Shown: positions 45,025 to 56,962 of the stretch, in pieces
How the letters are laid out: each line of letters opens with the position of its first letter
Numbering within the stretch: the stretch's first letter is position 1
NCBI GenBank assembly: GCA_905250025.1
Contig: CAJNOJ010000066.1
Span: 310,001 to 374,000, forward strand
Length of the DNA: 64,000 bases
Origin: Adineta ricciae
Taxonomy: Eukaryota; Rotifera; Eurotatoria; Adinetida; Adinetidae
Reading direction: 5' to 3'
Position numbers and translations under genes: made by a program
The notes under the pieces: model-generated
Told to the model about the DNA's origin: nothing
The model's input: the letters and a program-made list of their open reading frames with translations, nothing else
Databases searched by the model: none

Positions 45025-47705
45025 TTAAACATAACTTTTATATAAACGATGAACTGAAAGTGATTGAGAGGCTTTCGGATGAGGAATCAAAGGTGGTGTC
45101 GAAGATACAGATGATACCAATGGGGGTAAACTATGTGCTGATGATGTTGAATACACGGTATAAGATATAGGATGAATAGATAATTCAGATTTATTAGGTA
45201 AGTCATCATTATTTGTCCGATAGAGAACATTATTTGAATAAGTATACGAATCGTTGATCGGAGTTGATGTTAATTGTTTCGTTTTCTCATGATGATTATG
45301 AGGAAACTTTCGTTGTCGACGCTGTTTACGATTCGATTTCGTTAGAAGTATAATGATCAAAACCGATAAAACAAAAACTATGAACGACATTGGAACAACA
45401 ATGTATAATAGTAATTTATTATTCGATTGATCGTCTAAAGAAAATGTTCAGTTATCACATTCAACTAAATCTCGTTTAATTTACCTGAACTTTTATTCGT
45501 TACCGGCCAATCATACGATAGTGAATGATTGTTACTCTCATCTTCTGCAGTATCATTATTTATGATTACTCGTAGGTTCTGATTCATTGTACAACGTTCC
45601 GCAATTGTTGTACTAAAACACATACGATCAAATCTGAATCTAATATGCAAATCAAACATTACTTGACAGACGAAATCTTCCGAATGAAACAATCTGTAGT
45701 CCAACAATCCAGACAAAATTTTTCATCGCATTGAACCAGTTTAAGAACCAAATATCCTCGATGATTAGTTATAATAACTGCATACGAATACTCATCACTA
45801 AATTTCCAAGTTAAATAAATCAATTGACATCATGATTATGAATACAAAGTATATTGCCATGCTCATACATGTTCAAGATCTCTCTTCTTCCTCACTTCAA
45901 AGATATTACTTTTCTCGAAGGACATTCAATGAAAGAAAATCGCGTATTTTACGTACACTTTTTCATAAGTAATCGATTTGATTGCATAACGCATAGTTTT
46001 GGGTAATATTAATTCTTCGTATACATTCGTCTTGTAGGTTTGATCCATAAATGCGGTGAATAGATGTCCATTACCTAAAGAAAATCTCGTGCTGAGAATC
46101 TTTCGATATGCATCTTCGAATTTTTTACTTGTGCCGATAATTAAACAATAGTGATCATTATCATATTGGATAACATTTATCGCTGAAAATGTTGATGTAG
46201 ACATTGACTCAATTAATAATGGATTAGATAAGTAGGATGAAAATTGTTTATCTGATTCGATCATATCACGATCGATCGTTGATGAAATCGATGGACTGCA
46301 AGTTCGAATGAGATCGTTGAGTTCGTTGTTAATTATGGACGTTCTTCTTGTCATTGATTTCGATGGTGCTGTGAAAACGTCGTAAAATTGTTTATCCAAT
46401 ACAAATAAACACACAGCCGATGCTGTGATTGATGAACTGAAATAGACCGGATTCTTAATTGATAAGTGTGAAATCGATGCATTACTTATTCGTAGTAAAT
46501 GTGGCGAAAAGTAATGTTGAATTGTTTGATGTATGAATCGGATCGACTAGAGCAGCTTGAAAGAAAAAGAACACGATCTGAATGAATGAAATATTTTCAT
46601 ATTACTTAATATATGAAAGACAAATGAATGGGATCGATCAAACATATCCGTTGAACAATTGAGAATTGCTTTTCGTACAACTTCTGCTCGATTAGCACAT
46701 GCCATTACCAAGCGAGAAACGCGATTCTAAAATCCAAACTATGATTCGTTCAAACAGAACATTCTGATTGGTCTCACTGTATCAGATCTTTCTGAAGTTT
46801 CGATCACGCCAAATACTGCTTTACCATCATACTTAAAACCACCGATAAAATACGAATCTAGATCAATTTCATTGACATGTCATCAAGCAAAGAAACGATC
46901 GTGGATTACTTTGTCTCAAGGCATACAGCAATGTTTTCCCGTGCGTATCACGTATTGTCGGGAAATAATCACCTTGATAACCAGCTGTAACAATATTCGT
47001 GTTGAAAGTTAACATGACATATGAACTGTCGGAGTCAATCGGAGGATGTGGATCACGTGTAAGTGTATATTTACTAAGAAAGGACATGGATTGTAAATCA
47101 AATGTTCGAACCATAGGTCGATGAGCATATGTACAATACACGTTCATTTTCGTGTCATCAGAAGAAATTCGAACATGAACAATATCATTATAACATTTTT
47201 CCTTGATTTTAGAAAAAAAACGAATGAGATGAGAAGATTTTTCAATGGAAAATATACTTTGATATCCCATTCTTGAAGGCATTCATCCATAGTCACAGGA
47301 TCAACAAACCAATTGTACGATAAAATTTCAACCTTGAAGTGAAAAAATTCCAGTTTGATACAAGATGAAAATTTTCACTTACAGAAGAATTATTCAAAAT
47401 AGGTTTTAATAAAATCAATGTTTCACGTGCACCATATATAGCATAAGAATGATACCATTGAAAAAATTTCATATCCGATAGGATTATTTGATTTCGATCA
47501 TCAATATCTGCAATCAACAACAAAAAGTTAGAGAGAAAAAAGAGAATTCGTTCGTGTTTATCTTACTTGATTCATAAGATGATTGTTGGACAAATGTCAA
47601 TGTCTTATGCCAACCATGACAGGAACTAGTAAATATGATTATTAAAATAAATATCAATCGAGAAATCACAAGGATTCGATCTATTCGTTGAGCATCAAGG
47701 TTCAT
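45025..47705 (-). CDS. Transmembrane semaphorin
   Basis: Multi-exon type I membrane protein starting at ATG 47705, with a hydrophobic segment at residues 13-30 as signal peptide. The Sema beta-propeller is recognisable from 'AIYGARETLILL', 'TMDECLQEW', 'YCTYAHRPMVRTFDL', 'IVTAGYQGDYFPTI', 'YFIGGFKYDGKAVFGVIET' and 'GNGHLFTAFMDQTY', which correspond to the family's GARN, C-x-NYI, GT-x-DF, P-x-FVSS and L-x-TAF positions, though divergent. A small cysteine cluster ('CDEKFCLDCW..DC') sits where the PSI domain should be and looks short. No Ig or thrombospondin repeats were seen. A transmembrane helix ('SFIVFVLSVLIIILLT') precedes a cytoplasmic tail of about 100 Ser/Thr/Pro-rich residues. Semaphorins signal through plexins in axon guidance and cell movement. 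The precise subclass is unclear; sequence is fast-evolving. Confidence 0.78.
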
Positions 47706-47941
47706 ACTTCATCTGGATGACATACAATAATCTTCATCAACAAGATTCCATTACCTACAACGAAGAAGAAGAAAAGAATCCAAGACAAAACGATGAGTGC
47801 TATGTTTGTTTAATCAAGGCATGTATATAAGCATACGAGCGCATGTATATTGAGTAGCACAAGTATTTTGCTTGTCTAAATTCATCATCATACAAGCAGC
47901 ATGTCGCCGTTCATCATCTTTTACTCAAGTGTTAGTGCCTG

Positions 47942-47974
47942 TTCTTTCTTTCTTTCTTTCTTTCTCTCTCTCTC
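47942..47974. repeat. (TTTC)n-(TC)n compound microsatellite
   Basis: Tandem TTTC units pass into a TC run, upstream of the semaphorin gene. Confidence 0.8.
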
Positions 47975-48256
47975 CTTTTTCTATTCTAGTATGCATATAC
48001 ATGTTTCACTGATACTGATGTGATGAAATCATACATAAGAGAATGTCTTACCAGTAGCACGTAATTCAAAACAGATGAGTAGAAAATGGCAATTTTGATT
48101 TCAATAGTATCCTGATCAATAACCATGATCAAACTAACCCATCACTAGTTGTCTGGAACGGGCGATAATATGGCTTCTATAACCTATCAATCAATCTTAA
48201 ACGTGACTTATGATTATTCTCTTATTAACTTAATCGACGAAGTAATATATGTCGAA

Positions 48257-48281
48257 AGAGAGAGAGAGAGAGAGAGAGAGA
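48257..48281. repeat. (AG)n microsatellite
   Basis: About twelve perfect AG units. Confidence 0.85.
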
Positions 48282-50202
48282 CCAGATGGAGACAAATAAA
48301 ATGGTCTGCAGATTTATGGATGCTATTGCCCTAAAGCAGCTAATTCTTTTTCTACTAGTATATTTCCGTTCATTGTTTAACATTAAATTGCTAATCTCAT
48401 CTATTCGTCCTGATCAGTTTCCTGCATGCTAATGTTTAATGGATGCTTTGAGGACAACACTTTGTTAGCACATCGAACTATATTACTGAACTATTTTGAT
48501 ATATAATTTCGGAGACATATATTCAAGTAGATACTTGTGCATATATAAATGAACGATGATGACGAAGAACATCGTTCGCTGAATTAATAATTTGTCCAGA
48601 CAGCATCTAACTAGAATGGTGTATCTCGAGGGTATGCAAAAAAAAGAAAGAAAACGGACACGTTCACACCAACTTAATCGTTAAAACAATCGCTTCCGCT
48701 CGAAAAACGCTCAGCTTGGATTATAGCAAGCATGAGAACAGGTAGATGTGACTCACTATCGTTTCGATCTTCAACAATCGAATGGATCAGAAGCATATGC
48801 TACTTTTGTAACATTGATAGCAGGAAAATCGAGCAACTATATGTATGTAAGGAAGCGAAGTAAGAAAGAAAAAAGAGTGAGAGAGATTAATTGATTACAA
48901 CTGGTGTTATGTATGCATATTATCGATAATGATAGATAGTACAAGCAAGTATGATGGAAATTCAAGAACATTTCATCACTCGATAGAATGTCTGACAATA
49001 AAGACAAACAAGTCAATGTTTGACAAAAATGTCCTACCGAACACGACCAAAATTTGTTCTCGTTCGCTCTCTCTCTCATTCCTGGCATATTTCGGATGAT
49101 TCTCAAGTGCTTCGTCATGTCTTTTCTTATCGACAGCAGGAATCAAACAAAACATCACCATGACATAACTTACTAATTTCAGGATATAAAAGAAGTCATC
49201 TCTCTCAATATCGAAAACGATACCTACTTCACTAATATCTTCTCCGTTTTTCTTTGTCGTTTGTTATTTCGTCAAAAGAATGGTGTCCTACTTTTCTCAC
49301 ACTACGCCGAACTTTAACAAACAATACTCAACAGAATCAAATAAGTTCATTAGTTTAATAAACTGTATACACTAATGCTTCATCTTTCCAATGAACCAAC
49401 GGTAGCATGTAAATAGTGTATATATCGATGTATATATATATACACACACATCCACACATCATCTATCTCTAAGGTCTAATTTAAAAAGAAGTATTGCACA
49501 ATATATCACATCATCAAACAAGAATGAAAGAGCTATAGAAGAAAAACGAATGCATCACGTTTAATTAAGAATGATCTTCTATCAACGGCTCATTTGTACA
49601 ATTAATAACTTCTATACAATCAGTCAGTTCACTGGTCTGTAGTATATGGTCACGTCACATTGACAATCAATTTACGTTTTAGATACGTATATGAATGTGT
49701 GTATGTCAAGATCAGTGTCCTATGGGAATGTAAACGGAAATTTCCATTAAGAGTAACAATAAGAAAGTACTAAAAGTCGACCTTGCCGGAAATTCTGTTG
49801 TTGAAATCAGATTTTTCCTGTCTTACAAATAGTAAGTTTTCACAATTGATCAGACTAAGATGTACTCGAATGGCATTGAGTGATGTTTGTTAAATAGTAA
49901 TCGAGACAAGTTCATCGATGTTAGTGATATCTATTCTCAAATGTACAGAAATAAAATCTAGCGAGAAATCGGAAATGTCCTGCGAGATTGAGAAAATATC
50001 GTCCTTGTCGGACGCTCTGTGAAGTGTGTGTGTTCGTTGTGACTTGTCGATTGATATATGAGTTGTATGTTAGTTAAGAAAGGAAAAGCTTATCACTGTC
50101 AATGAATTTGTTGTCTAAATGATGTAATAATGATCAAACATTGAGTGTCCAATGCACATTTGAAGTGATTAGACAGACATACTTGCTTGTAGAAAATATT
50201 TG

Positions 50203-53200
50203 CTAAGAAATCATAATTCGTGATGGTGTGTGGAGATCATTTTCGTTGCTATCATCTCGTTTTTTGCAATACAAAATTAAATTACTTGAACCTTCTTCAA
50301 TGTCTTCATCTAAAACTTTCTCCACAGAGAATTCATAGACTTCATTTCTTTGGACATTCGTTATTTTAATCCTACGTAATCACGAATTGTATACAATACA
50401 TTGTTTCTCTCCTGCTCGTTCACTTTACCACTCACAATGCCATGAGGTAGATTTATCACCGTCGTGCCACAAACGAATCTTTTTGATTTCACCACAATGT
50501 GCTAAATCATTAATATAAAATTCGTCAATTTGACCTTTACGAAACGGTTGAGTATTATTCGAAGATTTATCTAACAGAATAGGCCCGTAGACATGATTAG
50601 AGATTGTACAGAATAATTGAAGATAAACATTCGTTTGTATGTTCGATTCAGTAAGCATATTTTTCGTTCCAGTCAATATGTGAACGATATATGTAGGCAT
50701 TTGGCTATAACCCGGTTCTTGATTGATTATTGACTGAAGGACTGTTCGTTTGTCCATGGCATATGCACCGAGCCATCGATTGATTGGAAATCTTTTCGAA
50801 GAATGACACAAAGTTTTTGATCGATGAAATGGAGCTTGTTTACTTGTAAGTTTTCGGTATCATTGAACGTGAGGAATAATCCCAATTATCAGTAGGATCA
50901 ACAATTTCAATCATGTCGCATAACCAAGATTGCCATTCGGCAACTTCGAGACGTAGTTCAATGGAATGAATCTAGTCATTATAATTTCTAGAATCAAACG
51001 TATTTATCAATGAGATTTTACTTCTCCAAGCCGTTTAGCACTCTTCAACTCGATGATATCTTCGCTTCCTGCGTGAAATAAACCATACATCAATCGACCT
51101 GAGCCAAGAATAGCGTCAATTAAGGAAAAGTTTTGTCCATAAATTGAAATCAGTAGTTTTCCTCGTAGATTTGTCTGTGCTGGTAGAACTGCTTGAGTTT
51201 TAACCGTGACCGAACACGTCCAACCTTAACAGTAACTCTATCTTCTATCTCGAATTGTAAATAAACTCACCGATATCATCTTCGCGTTGTCCATATATGT
51301 TCATCGGCTGATCATTGTCTTTTTCTGTAAACCATTGTTCAACATCAAATCTAATTTCGCTTTGAAATAAACAACGATCGATGAAGAAAGATTCATACCG
51401 ATATGACAGACCATTCGTTTGATCTGTGACTATGATTCGTTCACAAAACCACGGAAATGTACCATGGAAATATATTTGCATGACTTTCAACTAGCAGATA
51501 TATTCGCAATTGATAGACAGGCAATTATGTTATCTCACTTCAAGCATTGGTGCAATCGTTATATCGAATCGATCCTCCTGATCAGCTTGAAAAGTTGATC
51601 GCGTTGAATTATCTGATGATGTTAGCGGTATACGGTTTGAATCGTTCAATGGATCGATGAGCACAATTGATACTGCATTATTATCATTCGTATGTATTGG
51701 TGTTTGAGCACCTGTTTTAACCCTTATAACATAATTTGATCGTGAGCTCAATTGATTCACTTAGAAGAACATCATAAAAACAATTATGATCCCAGGATTT
51801 TCTAGTCGATATATACTTGATTTTCTAGTAGACACATCTGCTGGTATATGCAAAATCTTCAAATTCGTTCCTAAGTCTTTATTCAGACACTTTTCAATTG
51901 TGAAACTAAAAAGCACATGCTTTGTTGTCTCGTATACAATTCATGGATCTTACTCAAATGATTTACTCATCATGACGTCTTTTATATTAATCCACTGAAT
52001 ATTCCAAAAATCTTCTTTCTTTCCATTATGATACAAATCGATGGAGCTAATTTGACCAACTGCCGACGCTAATTGGCTGATTTCAAATGTATCTATTTGA
52101 TTGGCTCTGAGATAGAAAGATTGATCACCAGGAATATGCAATGATATTTCATTTGAGACACCCGAATCGCCATACAACTTTAAGGATACAGAAGCTGAAC
52201 CATATCGAAAATTTAACGAAGCTCCTTGTTCGCCTGTTCGAATACTAATCAAGTAAACCATTGGTAATTTAACACCACATTTCCAAGTCGTTGTTTTTGT
52301 CGTATCAATGACACTATTGATTGGAAATCTAGTTATAAGAAAAAGATTTGTTTTATCAATTTCTGATATGAGAAGCTCTTACGTAATTATGTCGTTAGTT
52401 TTCAGATCATGAACTTCAATTGATTCGCAAGCCCAACGAGTATTCGCATCGTTGTCGATTAATTGCAGATCGAGTTTATTCAACTGTTAGATATGTTTAC
52501 AGTCATTAGGATTTATATTGAAAATAGCCATTTTTACTTCGTGAATGTATTCATTTCCTCCGTAGATATATTCATTCATCGATCCAGGAGTTAGTTGACA
52601 AGCGTGTTCAAGAGGAAAAAACCGTGTTGATTCATTACCAATCAATCTCATCAAAATTTGACTATTTGGCGAGATATTTGTTAATGCATTTGCCTGAGTT
52701 TTGTATACTATTCGATAATTAGGATCTGAAGATGAAGACATTGCTCAAAGTGAAATGTTGTGAGTAGAAAACTGCTCGCCTGATTCTGATGTACGTTCAA
52801 CCATCATTTCCTTTTCTATACGCTTAAACTCTACGTCTGGAGTTAGAAGAAGCATGTGTAAATTATTTCTGAATTCGGATTTATAACGAACCGATATGAT
52901 TTGGATCGATGGTATTCAATAAGCTGAGTTTCATTTTGCCTATATATTGGTTCTGGTTTGCTTTCGTACCATAATATTTATCATTCAGATAATCATGTAT
53001 AACTATATACTGCCAACTCCATTGCGTATGTCGATGAATTTTATCAAGATAGATAAATATTTCTGTTAACTTAAAACAGACTGAAGAATATGAAGCAGTA
53101 ATCCTCTCATCTACTCAACATACTTCTCCAAGGGAACAGAGACCGTACAGAAGAAAACTTGAAGTTCCTTCTGCTTTTATTGATGAATTATTATATCTCT

Positions 53201-56200
53201 CAATCAATGGTATCTGTTTGGAGAGAGTTTTATCACCTTTTAGTTGAATACTAACATTTCCATCGTCCATAGATTTTGTCTGACCAGTCCGAATGAGAAG
53301 TTCATAGGAGGGATACGCAGCATCATCACGCGGTCCGGCTAATGGAAGTGTTACACGTCCAACATCAGCTTCAACATCAATATATGGTGAAAACAGTGCA
53401 TTCGTCTTTTGTAAATCTACTCCTATTGGAAAACTAGAATTTCGATGATTATTCAAGTTTTACACCTGAAATAACTCGCGGTACTGACTGAATCGTTTTC
53501 GAATTGCTTAGATTTTGAATATTGATGTAATCACATGTCCATACAGTAAGATCCTCGTTGTTCCAGATGCGCATTATCGTTGGCTAAACTTACAGATATT
53601 TTCTTTACATTGAACAGCAAGTTTTTCCTAAGAAAATCAAGAGCTAGCGGTGATTACTGTGCCTGTATCAGGTATTGTAAAGGTGAACTCATCGATTTCG
53701 AGTAATTGAAATAAATCAAGACGATCAGTTAGTTCGTTTAAATGTAGAACAGGCGAACTTCCGAATTGACCCGTGAAGAAAATGTAAATCGAAGGCGTCA
53801 ATATCGAATTCGTTGTAGTCCGAAGGCCAGATTTTACCGTGAGAAGAAAAGTCGTTAATAGTTTCGTTGATGCCGGCTGAATTAACGTTGTTTTACTTAT
53901 GGTATATGATGTATCTATCAAATCAACTTCCTGATGATCACCACACCATCGATTGATTATAAAACTGCAAATAGAGAATTACGATTCGCGTCGAAACAGC
54001 TATTCAATAGTTATTTCCAATAGAATTCCAAAAGAAACCTTATTCACATGTTATCGTCACGTGCACTCATGGGTATCAGCTATATTCATTCTTTCCTCTC
54101 AAATTTGTCCTCAATTGACCTTCGATACAGATTCGATCATCTAGAAGAAATCTTACTTCGATTTTAGATTAAACTCTGTATCTTGGACAGCGATCGTTTC
54201 ACAAAACCATTTACAATTAGTATCAATATTGGAACAACTGATATCCACAGCACGAATCTATTATAATTACTGAAGATTTAGTTATCTTTCACAAATTCTA
54301 ACTTTGCCTAATTTCTTCGATGGAATGTAAAATGTATCGATTTGTCCAGTTCGAAATGGTTTCGTATAGCTATCACACGTTAATAATATCCATTCAAGGG
54401 AGGATTCCTCTCCGATTAATGTTAACGTAATATCCGCTGTATCATTCAAAGTACTAGCACCTGTTTTTATTTCAACTGTATAAACAATCGGAGATTCATC
54501 TACACAGATTCATTTCTCTTTTCTCGTCATATTTAATCCATAGACTTCCGACAATTGAAATCAATAATTTCATTATAAATATCATGGTTTCCCGGTAGCC
54601 TTCAAGCAACAGAAAGTGTATTCATTCTCCTGTCCAATTCATCTCCTTAGCACAAACCGGATGCATATCTTGCTATCTGGTTGGAAAATTTCCAAAATAT
54701 CAAAGCTATATTTTGTCTCTTCATTCAAGTGAAACAATGTGAGACCGATTATCTAAAATAAATGCAAATCTTAAATTTTCCTCTTCAATCCGTTTGTGTT
54801 AACTTTGCCAATGTCAGCTCCGAGCAATACGAATTTATCTTTATGTTTTGCTTCAAATGGCACTTGATTCCACGCGGAATCATGTAAAGAAAGCATGTTA
54901 GTTAAACCATGTTCGCCGCGTAAAACAATTTTCATAGCATGTTTTCGAGATGAACTTCTGGCGGATGTCAAAAGCGAAATAACATATGATTTCGCTAGGA
55001 GAAAGAAAGATCAATTAAAAATAAGAGCATGAATTCGATTACAAGTCTGTCGTTGTAAAAGTAAAACAGACTTATGCTGTGGAACGAACAAATAATAATC
55101 GATGTCGTTCGATATTTTTGCTAGTCCATTGTCATAATAAAATCTTTAGGAAAGAACGTCCTTTAACTTATAGGAACATTGTGAACATACGGAAAGTATT
55201 GACCTTGGAAAACATCAAGAACAGTGATATCTTGAACTATACAATGGCTTGTTGATTGATGACGAAAGCCAAGCATTATTGAGTTCAACTATAAAGCGAT
55301 ACAGATGTTATTTAGACGTAGTGTGACAAGAATGATATATCACAGGCATTGCACAAGCTGTTGAGATCGCTAATACTGCTACACAATCGGATCGAATGGT
55401 GACCGTTTCGTCATTTGGTTTGCTTCGATTATTTTGACAGTTAAATTGCAAATAAATTGGTAATTTGATCTCTTTTCTTATCAAATTTGATCCAGTTAAC
55501 CATAGAATAAATGAGGATTCTTCCGAAAAATGTGTTTCTCTGAGTTGAACTCAAAATCGAATATATTTACTCATCTGAATTTCATTGAATAAGGACGAGA
55601 CTAGCGGTGAGTCTACCGTTCGAATATGACCACGTAAAGTTTGATCACTTTCAATCCAATGCTGAAGTGAAATTCTAAAGACTCATTATCGAAGGATTCG
55701 AATCGGTCACAAAACATTTACTCGTAATATCGTTTACGAAAGATGTAGATCGTAGCAAGAAGATAAGCGCCGGTGTTATTCTGAGTATTTTCTAAATTTA
55801 TCTCATAATTTTGTAGTAAGCCAACATCTAGCATAGTTAATTCGAATAGATTTGTATGAGTATCGGTTCTTAATGGAACGATTTCATCATATTTCGTATT
55901 TAATCGTTGTAAACCCGTTCGACCATATTCTGCGAATTCAGATTCAAGCTTTACTTAATGTCCTTTTTTTAAAGTACAACCTACTTCCAATGAGATCGAT
56001 TGATAAGATTGAATTGTCGACATTTCCTTTCACTTTCGAAACTTCAACGAGTATCATGTATTTAACATAATCTAATGTTTCATTCAGAGCAACTCAATGA
56101 ACCGAAAAAGTCACCCATACCTCGTTTTGGTTGTTCGATATTTTCAAGCTTTTCTACATGCAATACTTTATACAGATTGTTTAAGTATATTTTGATTTAC

Positions 56201-56778
56201 TTTGCGGCACATAACCAGGTGTATTATTCGGCGCTAAGATCAACCGAGTTCGTCCATCACCCATACTCGGATGTAACCATCTGTGGACATTGAATCTAAA
56301 AACAATTATATAAAAAAAATATCGAAAAGTTCCTGTAGGAATTTTACTTTTGACAAAAGCCTTTCTTTGCAATATTAATCTCAATCCATTTTATATTCAA
56401 ACCCACTCTTTTGTTCGGTAATAATTGAATTTCAACAGCCATAATCTATTTAAAACGATTGCGTTCAACTACTGGTATTCTCTCTATTGAAACAACGATC
56501 TACTTCGCCGACATCTTGAAAAACAAAATTCATTTGCATTCGATCATCTCTTGTTATCACAATAGGCAGCATGGGTGATAGGCTATGTCTTCCATGAAAA
56601 CGAATATTACAATGGATATCTTCTTGCCAATCGATTCTTTCATATTCGATCGTTACTGTGCAACCGAGTGGTGTCTCCAACAAACGACAGTTCAATAACG
56701 ATACTGAATACGAAATATCAAAAAGTAGAGAATGCGTTTCGAAATTTGACTTACAATCATTGAACTGTTTCGTCATTT
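50203..56778 (-). CDS. LOXHD1: LOXHD1-like protein of tandem PLAT domains
   Basis: Large multi-exon gene from ATG at 56778 ('MTKQFND', donor GTAAGT directly after) to a stop at 50203-50205. It is built of repeated PLAT/LH2 beta-sandwich domains, ten or more by my count. Each starts with a strand like 'YVIRVKTGA', 'YLISIRTGEQ', 'YELLIRTGQ' or 'FLLTVKSG' and ends with a segment like 'IKKIRLWHDGDKSTSWHCEW' or 'IDLYHNGKKEDFWNIQWINI'. The last one closes with 'YEFSVEKVLDED', matching the C-terminal PLAT of LOXHD1. No lipoxygenase or polycystin domain is present, and no signal peptide or membrane helix was seen, so a LOXHD1-type cytoplasmic protein, in vertebrates tethered under hair-cell stereocilia membranes, is the best fit. 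Exon boundaries often fall between or within repeats. The exact repeat number needs a spliced transcript. Confidence 0.85.
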
Positions 56779-56800
56779 GAAATCGATCAGGTGATAAAGC

Positions 56801-56807
56801 AAAAAAA
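56801..56807 (-). terminator. RNA polymerase III terminator of tRNA-Phe
   Basis: Seven T residues on the minus strand, four nucleotides past the tRNA 3' end. It also lies 22 bp upstream of the LOXHD1-like ATG. Confidence 0.75.
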
Positions 56808-56811
56808 GATA

Positions 56812-56822
56812 TGCCGTGACCC

Positions 56823-56879
<57 letters not shown>

Positions 56880-56884
56880 CCGGC
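56812..56884 (-). tRNA. tRNA-Phe (GAA)
   Basis: A 73-nt intronless tRNA on the minus strand. The cloverleaf reads: acceptor 5' strand GCCGGGA, D arm GCTC..GAGC, anticodon stem TCAGA/TCTGA with loop CTGAAGA (anticodon GAA at 56849-56851), T arm CCTGG-TTCGATC-CCGGG, discriminator A. Internal promoter boxes A and B are intact and a T7 terminator follows. One flaw: acceptor pair 5:68 is G-A, because the 5' strand is GCCGGGA and the 3' strand TCACGGC. It lies between the divergent LOXHD1-like and nicastrin genes. Confidence 0.95.
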
Positions 56885-56962
56885 GAGTATAAGATTAGAA
56901 AAAAACGAAACTCTTTCACATAGTAAGATTGGCGCCTAGCTCATCACTTACTTTTTCTTGCG

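Larger units (their letters stand above)
47706..50202. other. Intergenic region without supported gene
   Basis: About 2.5 kb between the semaphorin start and the LOXHD1-like stop. It includes the 47942-47974 and 48257-48281 microsatellites and a TATATA/CACACA stretch at 49425-49455. Frames at 48149-48334 and 48837-49161 cross or flank simple repeats and have no domain content. Confidence 0.45.

Noticed and set aside
48149-48334. Plus-strand open frame across a GA repeat
   Set aside because: The Arg-Glu repeat is generated by the (AG)n microsatellite; no other support.
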